A DNA stretch of 5,210 bases from Pseudomonadota bacterium. GTDB lineage: Bacteria > Pseudomonadota > Gammaproteobacteria > SZUA-229. Positions 1-4,997 of the stretch are shown here, piece after piece (within the stretch, counting starts at the first letter, position 1; every line of letters starts with the position of its first letter). The stretch spans positions 1-5,210 of the forward strand of contig JADFWF010000149.1 of the NCBI GenBank assembly GCA_015222965.1, read 5' to 3'. The notes below the pieces were generated by a model. The model searched no databases. It was given only the letters and a program-made list of their open reading frames with translations, and was not told the DNA's origin. Position numbers and translations under genes: made by a program.

Positions 1-98
1 TCGTTCGTAAAAAACACCAAACAGCAGGGACTGCATAGCCACTGGTTGATTTCGTGTTTTTAGCTTTTAACGAACGACGAATAACGAAAGACGAATAA
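1..98. repeat. Imperfect inverted repeat with four 7-bp tandem repeats at the left edge
   Basis: Four head-to-tail heptamers of the form CGAANNA run without a gap: cgaacga (71-77), cgaataa (78-84), cgaaaga (85-91) and cgaataa (92-98). In addition, TCGTTCGT at 1-8 is the exact reverse complement of ACGAACGA at 70-77, and AAAAACAC at 10-17 is the reverse complement of GTGTTTTT at 54-61. The stem has an 8-base bulge at 62-69 opposite one base at position 9. The inner bases CAAACAG and CTGGTTG continue the pairing imperfectly. The element sits downstream of the arsenosugar operon and may help end its transcripts, or it may be part of a small non-autonomous repeat element. Because the left arm begins at base 1, it probably continues outside the window. 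Confidence 0.6.
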
Positions 99-170
99 CT
101 TCTCCTTTGTGTCAGCAACAGACGTCCAGATTCCTGCAACGACTGTCAGATCAAGTCTGAGTGGCTACAC

Positions 171-830
171 TTAATCAGAGGTTCCACCGACTATCTCCCT
201 GGCTATCTCCTTCAGGTAACGCTGATAATCTTCTAACCGGTCCACATCCCAGCAACTTTCAAGTTCTGTATAAGGTACAGCTTTTTCCTGTAGTTTATCG
301 CGTGACTGCTGCATCACCTGCGCACTGCCCCAGCTGATATCCTGAAACAGGAACTCACGCATCTGACCCTGATCATTAGCCCCGAGACCGAGTAAGACAT
401 AACCGCCATCTTCCGCCGGGATAAAAACCGTATCATTCTCTGTGCGCAGAACATCGATGGCCTGCTTTATCCTGCCACCGCCTAAAGCCGGCGCATCGGT
501 ACCGATAATGATGCAGTGTTTAAACTCTGCCAGTGCCTGCCTGGCACCTTCTAACATACGCTCACCTAGATCACGGCCGGACTGCTGACACAGGGTAATG
601 GGATATTGCTGTTCACAATCAGTAAAACACTCGTGCCTGGTATCAGGCGCGCACATCAGCTTTACCGCGCATAGGTCTACATCCCTTAACATGGCCAGAC
701 GATGATGGATCAAATCGTGCTGCAAGACTGTTGCTGCCTGCTCACCTATATCAGGAATCAGTCGGGTATTCACAGTGCCTGCTACCGGGGCCTTGGCATA
801 CAGCAATACGACGGTGTCGTGATACAACAT
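171..830 (-). CDS. DUF2064 / TIGR04282-type arsenosugar-cluster glycosyltransferase
   Basis: Predicted 219-aa soluble protein of the DUF2064 family, a GT-A-like nucleotide-sugar or nucleotidyl transferase fold related to CofC/MobA. One branch (TIGR04282) is typical of arsenosugar biosynthesis clusters. Seen in the sequence: an N-terminal AKAPVAGTVNTRL motif (residues 12-24), SGRDLGERM (84-92), GTDAPAL (110-116, the metal- or nucleotide-binding aspartate region), PAEDGGYVLLGL (138-149) and a C-terminal WDVD (194-197). The frame stays open to 935, but the ATG at 830 was chosen for two reasons: it puts the AKAP motif at the usual distance from the N-terminus, and it overlaps the stop of the upstream glycosyltransferase in TGATG, which implies translational coupling. 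The family motif usually reads G-x-V-K-T-R-L; here the lysine is Asn21. The donor and acceptor cannot be told from sequence. Family assignment is firm; the exact reaction is inferred from the arsS neighbourhood. Confidence 0.88.
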   Translation of the reverse strand: MLYHDTVVLLYAKAPVAGTVNTRLIPDIGEQAATVLQHDLIHHRLAMLRDVDLCAVKLMCAPDTRHECFTDCEQQYPITLCQQSGRDLGERMLEGARQALAEFKHCIIIGTDAPALGGGRIKQAIDVLRTENDTVFIPAEDGGYVLLGLGANDQGQMREFLFQDISWGSAQVMQQSRDKLQEKAVPYTELESCWDVDRLEDYQRYLKEIAREIVGGTSD

Positions 831-1513
831 CAGCGGTACATCTGGTTGAGTTTGTCCGGTGACACACCGAGAGAATACAACAGGCGTAATTTCCACATCA
901 GCAATACCGTGCTGACCACGCCTTTTGCTTCCCAACGCCGGCTCGAGGTAATCACTTTCTGTCTCAGACAGAGCGGTGACGATATCTTTGCCAGTCGCCT
1001 GCTCAGCTCGACATCTTCCATCAATGCGATCTCGGGGAAAGCACCGACACGTTCGAAAAGCCTTGTCGTTACAAAGATCGCCTGGTCGCCCGTGGCGATA
1101 GATGTCAGCCGAGAGCGCAGGTTAACCAGCCATTCGATCAGGCGAAAAATTACCCTGTTTCCCGATAGACGGATATCAAATCGCCCCCAGAAATCCACCG
1201 CGGATTCTCCTTCATCGGCAAGCGACAGCAGAGCTGTTTCTGCATCATCGGGCAGTCGTGTATCCGCATGCAGAAATAATAAGAGCTGGCCGTCAGCAAC
1301 AGCAGCACCGCTATTCATCTGCAGTGCACGCCCTGGCCTGGAGATGATGACCTTATCCGCTGCTTCATAGGCAAAAACCAGCGTGTTATCAGAACTTCCG
1401 CCGTCGACCACGATGACCTCATGACCGTGCTGACGAAAGCCTTGCAGATGGCTTAGCGTGGAAGACAGCGCCACCTCGTCATCTAATACGGGAATAATGA
1501 TTGAGATCTTCAA
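830..1513 (-). CDS. Family-2 glycosyltransferase, TIGR04283 arsenosugar-cluster type
   Basis: 227-aa GT-A glycosyltransferase of family 2, cytoplasmic, with no membrane segment seen. Landmarks: start MKISIIIPVLDDE with the beta-1 IIIPV strand (residues 5-9), VVDGGSSDNT (35-44, nucleotide binding), LLFLHADTRLP (78-88, the DxD-like metal site HADT), GRFDIRL (110-116), GDQAIF (142-147) and MEDVELSRRL (165-174, with the ED acidic pair). These match the small transferases that sit next to arsS. The start is a TTG at 1511-1513: an in-frame TGA lies 9 bases further upstream and no ATG fits the conserved N-terminus. The sequence just upstream is A-rich (seven A's) with no clear Shine-Dalgarno site, so initiation may be weak or coupled to arsS, which ends 61 bases earlier. 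The stop overlaps the next gene's ATG by one base. Likely role: a glycosyl transfer step from the adenosyl-arsenical intermediate to the arsenosugar. This is inferred from context. Confidence 0.9.
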   Translation of the reverse strand: MKISIIIPVLDDEVALSSTLSHLQGFRQHGHEVIVVDGGSSDNTLVFAYEAADKVIISRPGRALQMNSGAAVADGQLLLFLHADTRLPDDAETALLSLADEGESAVDFWGRFDIRLSGNRVIFRLIEWLVNLRSRLTSIATGDQAIFVTTRLFERVGAFPEIALMEDVELSRRLAKISSPLCLRQKVITSSRRWEAKGVVSTVLLMWKLRLLYSLGVSPDKLNQMYR

Positions 1514-1574
1514 CAGTTTTTTTCAACAGGAGACTTTAACTAAACAAGGCACGACCGATTATCACAGCAGTCGT

Positions 1575-2531
1575 TTAGATCAGGGCGCCGCCGCAGCTAC
1601 TGCCAAAGCCGGCAGTGCAACCGTAGCAATGATCCATGATGGCGATATCATCACCCTTCAATTCACTATCGATAACATCAATGATGTGTGTTTTTTCCTG
1701 GGAATGGCCGGCCGGCAGACCTAACATCTGGTTAAAGTCACAATCGAAGATATACCCCTGCCAGTCAACACTCAGGGTAGTACGGCACATGACACCCGGA
1801 AGGTTATCGTTACTGTAAGACGTCTTCAGCAACTGCATGTATTCTTCAAACAGTCCCTTCGATACCAGGGTGCTGCCAAAACGCTTGATCGGCATATTGG
1901 TAATCGTATACAGATGATTGAACTCGATATCAAAGCGCTGCTTTAATTCTTTTTTGTACGCTGGCTCCAGTACATCCTGCGAAGGCGGCAGATCGATACC
2001 CTGCGGGTTATAGACAAGGTTTAACTGCAGATCATCAGCTATGCCATAACCGTGTTTATTTAATAAGCGCAAACCCTCGATACTCTGATGAAACACGCCT
2101 TTACCACGCTGTGCATCGACATTCTCTTCCAGGTAACAGGGCATCGAAGCCACCACCTCGACTTTATTATCAGCAAGGAAGGCTGCAGTGTCCTCAAAAC
2201 CGGGTTCCAGCAGCACGGTCAGGTTACAGCGATCGATAACATGTACACCCATGTTTCGAGCCTGAGAGACCAGCGAGAAGAACTGCGGATTCATCTCCGG
2301 TGCGCCACCGGTAAGGTCCAGTGTTTTAATCTTCCTGTGCTCTATAAACCGTAATACATCGGCAACCGTCTCCGCCGTCATTATCTCTTTACGACGTGGA
2401 CTGGCATCAACATGACAATGCAGACATTGCTGATTACACAGGTAACCGAGATTTACCTGCAGGGTTTCCAGATCTGTGCGTTTTATCGAGGGGAAATTAG
2501 TTTTAACCAGGAGATCGAACGTATCTATCAT
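1575..2531 (-). CDS. arsS: Arsenosugar biosynthesis radical SAM protein ArsS
   Basis: 318-aa radical SAM enzyme, close to the usual length of the family. The [4Fe-4S]/SAM motif CNQQCLHC (Cys32, Cys36, Cys39) lies in the typical context LETLQVNLGYLCNQQ, followed by the glycine-rich SAM contact DLTGGAPEMNP (72-82). The C-terminal domain (DUF3641 type) carries further cysteines in CRTT and FDCDFNQM, and ends in HCYGCTAGFGSSCGGALI (301-318), the cysteine-rich tail characteristic of ArsS. In studied systems ArsS works after ArsM and transfers a 5'-deoxyadenosyl group from SAM to dimethylarsinous acid, giving the precursor of oxo-arsenosugars. The ATG at 2531 is the only start consistent with the conserved N-terminus: the frame is open for about 23 codons upstream to a TAG, with no other ATG, GTG or TTG. 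The Shine-Dalgarno match is poor. A small reading frame ends in an ATGA overlap with this start. First gene of the operon; a terminator at 2669-2697 insulates it from the SCP-2 gene. Confidence 0.95.
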   Translation of the reverse strand: MIDTFDLLVKTNFPSIKRTDLETLQVNLGYLCNQQCLHCHVDASPRRKEIMTAETVADVLRFIEHRKIKTLDLTGGAPEMNPQFFSLVSQARNMGVHVIDRCNLTVLLEPGFEDTAAFLADNKVEVVASMPCYLEENVDAQRGKGVFHQSIEGLRLLNKHGYGIADDLQLNLVYNPQGIDLPPSQDVLEPAYKKELKQRFDIEFNHLYTITNMPIKRFGSTLVSKGLFEEYMQLLKTSYSNDNLPGVMCRTTLSVDWQGYIFDCDFNQMLGLPAGHSQEKTHIIDVIDSELKGDDIAIMDHCYGCTAGFGSSCGGALI

Positions 2532-2620
2532 ATTCTTATAGCCATCTTTTTCATATGGCGGAGCATCGTAAAAGATCGGGGAAAATTGTTCATGAGGCGA
2601 CTATCCATACTGACTGCCAT
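2528..2620 (-). CDS. Possible Met-rich leader peptide upstream of arsS
   Basis: A 30-codon minus-strand frame starts ATG GCA GTC AGT ATG and stops in TGA, which overlaps the arsS start as ATGA. Six of the thirty residues are methionine (positions 1, 5, 10, 19, 23 and 26); the end reads MLRHMKKMAIRI. The overlap would couple its translation to that of arsS, whose own Shine-Dalgarno site is weak. No convincing Shine-Dalgarno site is seen before its first ATG, and the frame is short enough to arise by chance, so this is a candidate only. Confidence 0.2.
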   Translation of the reverse strand: MAVSMDSRLMNNFPRSFTMLRHMKKMAIRI

Positions 2621-2668
2621 AATGTGCTTTCGTTCAAAGTTTCAGGCCATAAGATCAAAGATATGAAC

Positions 2669-2697
2669 ACAAAAAAGGCCGGTCGAAACCAGCCTTC
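2669..2697 (-). terminator. Intrinsic terminator of the SCP-2 gene
   Basis: Read on the minus strand, AAGGCTGGT, a TTCG loop and ACCGGCCTT form a 9-bp stem (one G-U pair) closed by a UUCG-type tetraloop and followed by a run of six T's that partly overlaps the stem end. It lies about 40 bases after the SCP-2 stop codon. This is a textbook rho-independent terminator. It implies that arsS has its own promoter in roughly 2535-2668, although no strong -35/-10 pair stands out there. On the plus strand the stem has a C-A mismatch, so it is oriented for minus-strand transcripts. Confidence 0.88.
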
Positions 2698-2735
2698 TAC
2701 ACATTTTTCAACACTGGGTCAAAAAATCTTTAATA

Positions 2736-3134
2736 TCAAAGCACTTTGCCCATCAGAGCGAACGATTTCACAAAAGCACCTGCCAGGCTCGGATCCTTGA
2801 TCATCGATGCATAATCGCCTTTGCGAAAACGTAGTTTTCGTGAGGTGTATGCGATACCCAGTTTCATCAAACCCGGTGGTTTTAAGACCAGTGATAGCCA
2901 GTCATCATTAGTCGCGCGGATATCCCATTTTATCTCGCCGCCAGCGTTATTATTAATAGCCGTAATCATGCCATTGGTGATGGTCATAACGAATGCAGGA
3001 TCTTCATCATCTGGTAAACCAAAGGCAACGATTGAACTGAATTCTGCGCGCTGCAGCGATGCGGTTATATCTTCATCAGCATTCCATGCGTCCATATAAG
3101 CCTGCGCCCACTCACTTGAAAATAAATCAGCCAT
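2736..3134 (-). CDS. SCP-2 sterol-transfer family protein
   Basis: 132-aa soluble protein that reads as a stand-alone SCP-2 (sterol carrier protein 2) domain of the bacterial type. It has an N-terminal FSSEWAQAYMDAWNAD helix, a central beta-sheet region (FVMTITNGMITAINN, then IKWDIRATNDDWLSLV), the LKPPGLMKLGIAYTSRKLRF turn and a hydrophobic C-terminal helix near SLAGAFVKSFALMGKVL. Family members bind hydrophobic ligands such as fatty acyl chains; the ligand here is unknown. No signal peptide or membrane segment is seen. A GGGAT sequence seven bases before the ATG can act as ribosome binding site. The gene is followed by a strong terminator and lies 230 bases from trxC, so it is probably its own transcription unit, or the end of a trxC transcript that lacks a clear terminator. 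Confidence 0.85.
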   Translation of the reverse strand: MADLFSSEWAQAYMDAWNADEDITASLQRAEFSSIVAFGLPDDEDPAFVMTITNGMITAINNNAGGEIKWDIRATNDDWLSLVLKPPGLMKLGIAYTSRKLRFRKGDYASMIKDPSLAGAFVKSFALMGKVL

Positions 3135-3364
3135 TAACTAGATCCCGTATTTTTTATAATTTATTGAAGAGCCCAGAGTTTCCATGAAAAAAGTTATTTT
3201 GTCAAAAGATTCAGTAACTTCCGCTCACCAGAATAAACCTGTTCTAAATCAGAAAGCGTCAGTTTTTTCATACAAAAGCATTAAAAATGGTGATAATTTA
3301 ATCAAAACCCTAAAATAACCGGGACTATTCACATCTTACCGGTGACAGCCACAGACCCGGGGCT
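3135..3364. other. Spacer between trxC and the SCP-2 gene, no firm gene
   Basis: This AT-rich 230-bp stretch holds no convincing terminator after trxC. On the minus strand a perfect TTGACA (plus positions 3200-3205) lies about 70 bases before the SCP-2 ATG, but no good -10 follows at 16-18 bases. An AAATTATAAAAAAT stretch sits close to the ribosome binding site. Two mini-ORFs occupy opposite strands: 25 aa on the minus strand (3194-3271) and 44 aa on the plus strand (3184-3318). Neither has a clear Shine-Dalgarno site. The region most likely carries the SCP-2 promoter. Confidence 0.5.
3194..3271 (-). CDS. Doubtful 25-aa small ORF between trxC and the SCP-2 gene
   Basis: A minus-strand frame of 25 codons begins MKKLTLSDLEQVYSG and ends LLNLLTK. 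It is co-oriented with both neighbours. The LSDLEQVYSG piece resembles the leader segment of double-glycine peptides (pattern L-S-x-L-E-Q-V-x-G-G), but the second glycine is missing, there is no core peptide and no Shine-Dalgarno site is seen. It could be chance or a gene remnant. Confidence 0.15.
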   Translation of the reverse strand: MKKLTLSDLEQVYSGERKLLNLLTK

Positions 3365-3799
3365 TTATATGTTCTGGCTGATCCAGTTTTTTATATCCCC
3401 TGCACTCATCGCACCCGCCTGCCTGGCCACTTCCCTGCCATTTTTAAAGATCACCATGGTCGGAATACTGCGTATATCGTATCGACCTGCAATCCCCTGC
3501 TCGTCTTCTGTATTCACCTTAGCCAGCCTGACATTCGGCGACAGATCCTGTGATGCTTGCTCAAAGGCCGGTGCCATCATCTTGCAAGGCCCACACCAGG
3601 GTGCCCAGAAATCGACCACAACCGGTATCTCATTACGATTGATATGCGGCTGAAAATTTTCCGCATTCAAGATCAGCGGTTTACCGTTAAACAACGCCTT
3701 GTGGCACTTTCCGCAGGCAGGGCCGGCATTCAATCTATCAGCAGGAATACGGTTGGTCGCAGCACAGTGCGGGCATACGATATGTTTTAAGTTGCTCAT
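3365..3799 (-). CDS. trxC: Thioredoxin 2 (zinc-ribbon thioredoxin TrxC)
   Basis: 144-aa cytoplasmic thioredoxin of the TrxC type. An N-terminal zinc ribbon with two Cys pairs, CPHC (9-12) and CGKC (29-32), is followed by a thioredoxin fold with FWAPWCGPCKMMAP (64-77; redox cysteines 69 and 72) and the cis-proline loop RSIPTM (Pro113). Length and layout match E. coli thioredoxin 2. It reduces protein disulphides, with electrons from thioredoxin reductase, and in enterobacteria is induced by oxidative stress through OxyR. The ATG at 3799 has AGTGGG about six bases upstream. A plausible sigma70 promoter lies at 3831-3858. Its nearness to the arsenic genes may be incidental, although thiol reductants are relevant to arsenical chemistry. 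Confidence 0.96.
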   Translation of the reverse strand: MSNLKHIVCPHCAATNRIPADRLNAGPACGKCHKALFNGKPLILNAENFQPHINRNEIPVVVDFWAPWCGPCKMMAPAFEQASQDLSPNVRLAKVNTEDEQGIAGRYDIRSIPTMVIFKNGREVARQAGAMSAGDIKNWISQNI

Positions 3800-3830
3800 A
3801 ATTACCCACTTATAATCAGTTAGTTAAGTT

Positions 3831-3858
3831 AATATATGGGTGATACAGAAAGATTCAA
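3831..3858 (-). promoter_or_regulatory. Candidate sigma70 promoter of trxC
   Basis: On the minus strand, TTGAAT (plus 3853-3858) and TATATT (plus 3831-3836) are separated by 16 bases, giving a 5' untranslated region of roughly 25 bases before the trxC ATG. Both hexamers are close to the sigma70 consensus. No OxyR site could be recognised with confidence. Confidence 0.45.
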
Positions 3859-3972
3859 GAGCATTAAAAAGAGATAACTTAAGTCCATAGGCATCATACC
3901 GTGTCAAATGATTGGCGCAACATGTCAACCAAACAGTACTGATATTTACTATTCTTTAGTCATACGCTAATC

Positions 3973-3978
3973 AGGAGG
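3973..3978 (+). promoter_or_regulatory. Strong Shine-Dalgarno site
   Basis: AGGAGG, followed by T, lies five bases before the ATG at 3984. It is the strongest ribosome binding site in the window and fixes the start of the unknown 113-aa gene. It also argues that the gene is real. Confidence 0.85.
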
Positions 3979-3983
3979 TACAT

Positions 3984-4325
3984 ATGTTTAATCCTTATAG
4001 AAAGCAAAGTGACGCTCTAGAAAAATTCAGAATAACAGCGCATCTGAGAAGCTACCTTAAAGATCCGATTATTCTCAACGATGCATTACTGCAAGATGCT
4101 GTTGATGAACTAAAGAAGATTCCTTATGACTCGAAAGATCCGACTGATGTCATCGCCATCGATTTTCTACTGGCCTCATACCGTGCAGGTTACGTACGTC
4201 ATGAAGATCTGACTGAAGACGGCTATAAACTTGTAAGAGCAGGCAAACACCGACGCCACCACGCGGTAAAGAATGAGAATCTGCATCAGAAGCAGTTGTT
4301 TAAAAATCGACTATTGTTCACCTGA
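3984..4325 (+). CDS. Conserved-looking protein of unknown function, 113 aa
   Basis: I do not recognise the family. The protein is soluble and probably mainly helical: an N-terminal half with mixed charge (MFNPYRKQSDALEKFRITAH, then LLQDAVDELKKIP), a middle stretch VIAIDFLLASYRAGYVRHEDLTEDG (56-80) that could form a small helical bundle, and a strongly basic, His-rich tail starting KHRRHH (88-93) and ending KNRLLFT. No signal peptide, membrane helix or cysteine is seen. The tail could bind nucleic acid, but that is a guess. The start is set by an AGGAGG site five bases upstream. It is divergent from trxC across 184 bp and has no co-directional partner in the window. A hairpin 12 bases after the stop may stabilise the transcript end. 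Confidence 0.8.
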   Translation: MFNPYRKQSDALEKFRITAHLRSYLKDPIILNDALLQDAVDELKKIPYDSKDPTDVIAIDFLLASYRAGYVRHEDLTEDGYKLVRAGKHRRHHAVKNENLHQKQLFKNRLLFT

Positions 4326-4337
4326 CATATAGCCGGC

Positions 4338-4360
4338 GGAACCTCGTCGAAACGGGTACC
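4338..4360 (+). other. Hairpin just after the 113-aa gene, no T-run
   Basis: GG-A-ACC-T-CGT, loop CGAA, ACG-GGT-A-CC folds into an eight-pair stem with one A-A mismatch and one bulged T, 12 bases past the stop codon. No U-rich tract follows, so it is not a standard intrinsic terminator. It may protect the 3' end or act as a rho-independent terminator of low strength. Confidence 0.4.
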
Positions 4361-4430
4361 AGACGTTCAGAACCTTCATTTGCGAGGATATGGATGGTGC
4401 TCGCTTAGTCCAAAAACAAATTATCTATAA

Positions 4431-4462
4431 AGAAAAACATGCTCGCAGTAACAAATTGCAAG
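4431..4462 (-). terminator. Weak terminator-like hairpin after the small Cys-rich gene
   Basis: On the minus strand CTTGC (plus 4458-4462) and GCGAG (plus 4442-4446) can pair with an 11-base loop, followed closely by CATGTTTTTCTTT. The stem is short (five pairs, one G-U), so only weak support exists. The position, 12 bases after the stop of the 55-aa gene, is right for its terminator. Confidence 0.3.
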
Positions 4463-4473
4463 ACCTGTGCCGC

Positions 4474-4641
4474 CTACAAAGTCATGGTTATTAGAAAATA
4501 ACACAACATAGCAACAACCAGAACAATCGGAACATAATGTAAAAGCACACAAAAACCGGGCAGGTCACCGCAAGATTCTTTTAATCCACATTTTTCACAA
4601 ATTTTTTCTTTTATTTGCGAGGACTTTATTTTTATTTTCAT
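4474..4641 (-). CDS. Small Cys-rich single-pass membrane protein, 55 aa
   Basis: A minus-strand frame encodes a 55-aa protein with a coherent design: a short basic N-terminus (MKIKIKSSQIKEK), a cysteine cluster CEKC (15-18), Cys24 and Cys31 in GLKESCGDLPGFC, and then one hydrophobic segment of about 20 residues (32-52, VLLHYVPIVLVVAMLCYFL). The order CxxC-x5-C-x6-C followed by a membrane helix suggests a membrane-anchored metal or Fe-S/zinc knuckle or a redox-active mini-protein. The metal-binding idea is inference. The start ATG is bounded by an in-frame TAA two codons upstream. No Shine-Dalgarno site is seen, but TATACT lies about ten bases upstream, so the message could be nearly leaderless. 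The gene stands alone in an AT-rich region. I do not know a family name; the dense motif makes a chance ORF unlikely. Confidence 0.65.
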   Translation of the reverse strand: MKIKIKSSQIKEKICEKCGLKESCGDLPGFCVLLHYVPIVLVVAMLCYFLITMTL

Positions 4642-4997
4642 GTTTTATTGAAAGTATATTAAAAGGAATATAAAAAGAGACGCAACCACAGCGCGACCAA
4701 GTGCCTTGCAGCACCAGATGCTGAGGGTTAAAAGACGAAACCGTCTGGACGGTTAAATTAAGTTAAGCAAACCATTACATCTAAAAATATCCAGACCTCA
4801 CCGCATCCTGCCCTGCTAGTAATGGAGGCATACCATAATACTGCAAGATTAATTCTTTGTTAACTATGACCTACATCATGTTTCCCGTTTCTAAAAGTTA
4901 CTTCAGGATGTTTAAAGGATTGATGCAGGCACTGAAAAATCCGGATGAAACTTCTAAACGTCTGTTGCAGGTGGACAGCCTGTGGGCCCGCATACGT
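4642..4997. other. 356-bp intergenic stretch with two hairpins, no firm gene
   Basis: The left part (4642-4680) is very AT-rich and probably holds the promoter of the 55-aa gene. Next come two hairpins at 4704-4754, described separately. The right part (about 4860-4997) is more GC-balanced and is open in several frames on both strands. A TTG-started plus-strand frame of 62 codons (4857-5045) contains a coding-like stretch (MFKGLMQALKNPDETSKRLL) but has no proper Shine-Dalgarno site, no recognised family, and runs 48 bases into the antisense of the ATPase tail. It could be a gene remnant. Confidence 0.5.
4704..4754. other. Two adjacent hairpins with complementary loops
   Basis: Hairpin 1: CCT and CAGCA pair with TGCTGAGG around the loop CCAGA (4714-4718), with a two-base TG bulge. 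Hairpin 2: AACCG (4739-4743) pairs with CGGTT (4750-4754) around TCTGGA, or as a 7-bp stem AACCGTC/GACGGTT with a two-base centre. Loop 1 CCAGA is the exact complement of TCTGG (4744-4748) in loop 2, so a five-pair loop-loop contact is possible. On the minus strand hairpin 2 is followed by TCGTCTTTT, which could make it a late terminator for the ATPase gene ending at 4998. Orientation and function are unknown. Confidence 0.4.

Noticed and set aside
1..36. Minus-strand ATG at 34-36 reading MQSLLFGVFYER into the window edge
   Set aside because: It lies inside the inverted repeat, has no Shine-Dalgarno site, and only twelve codons are visible.
831..935. 35-codon N-terminal extension of the DUF2064 protein
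   Set aside because: It lies wholly within the upstream glycosyltransferase gene in another frame, and the conserved domain begins right after the ATG at 830.
702..1370. Long plus-strand frame of 222 codons
   Set aside because: It is antisense to the two glycosyltransferase genes and its translation shows no family features. It is a shadow frame.
3184..3318. 44-codon plus-strand frame MKKVILSKDSVTS...
   Set aside because: It is AT-rich, lacks a good ribosome binding site, and a stretch this length is open by chance often enough. It runs antisense to another mini-ORF.
4326..4473. Search for tRNA, CRISPR or insertion-sequence ends in the AT-rich stretch
   Set aside because: No cloverleaf, no spaced repeats and no terminal inverted repeats with a target duplication were found.
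4378..4622. 11-base direct repeat ATTTGCGAGGA (near 4378 and 4612)
   Set aside because: There are only two copies about 230 bases apart and no matching element ends. One copy lies inside the 55-aa gene, so this is most likely chance.
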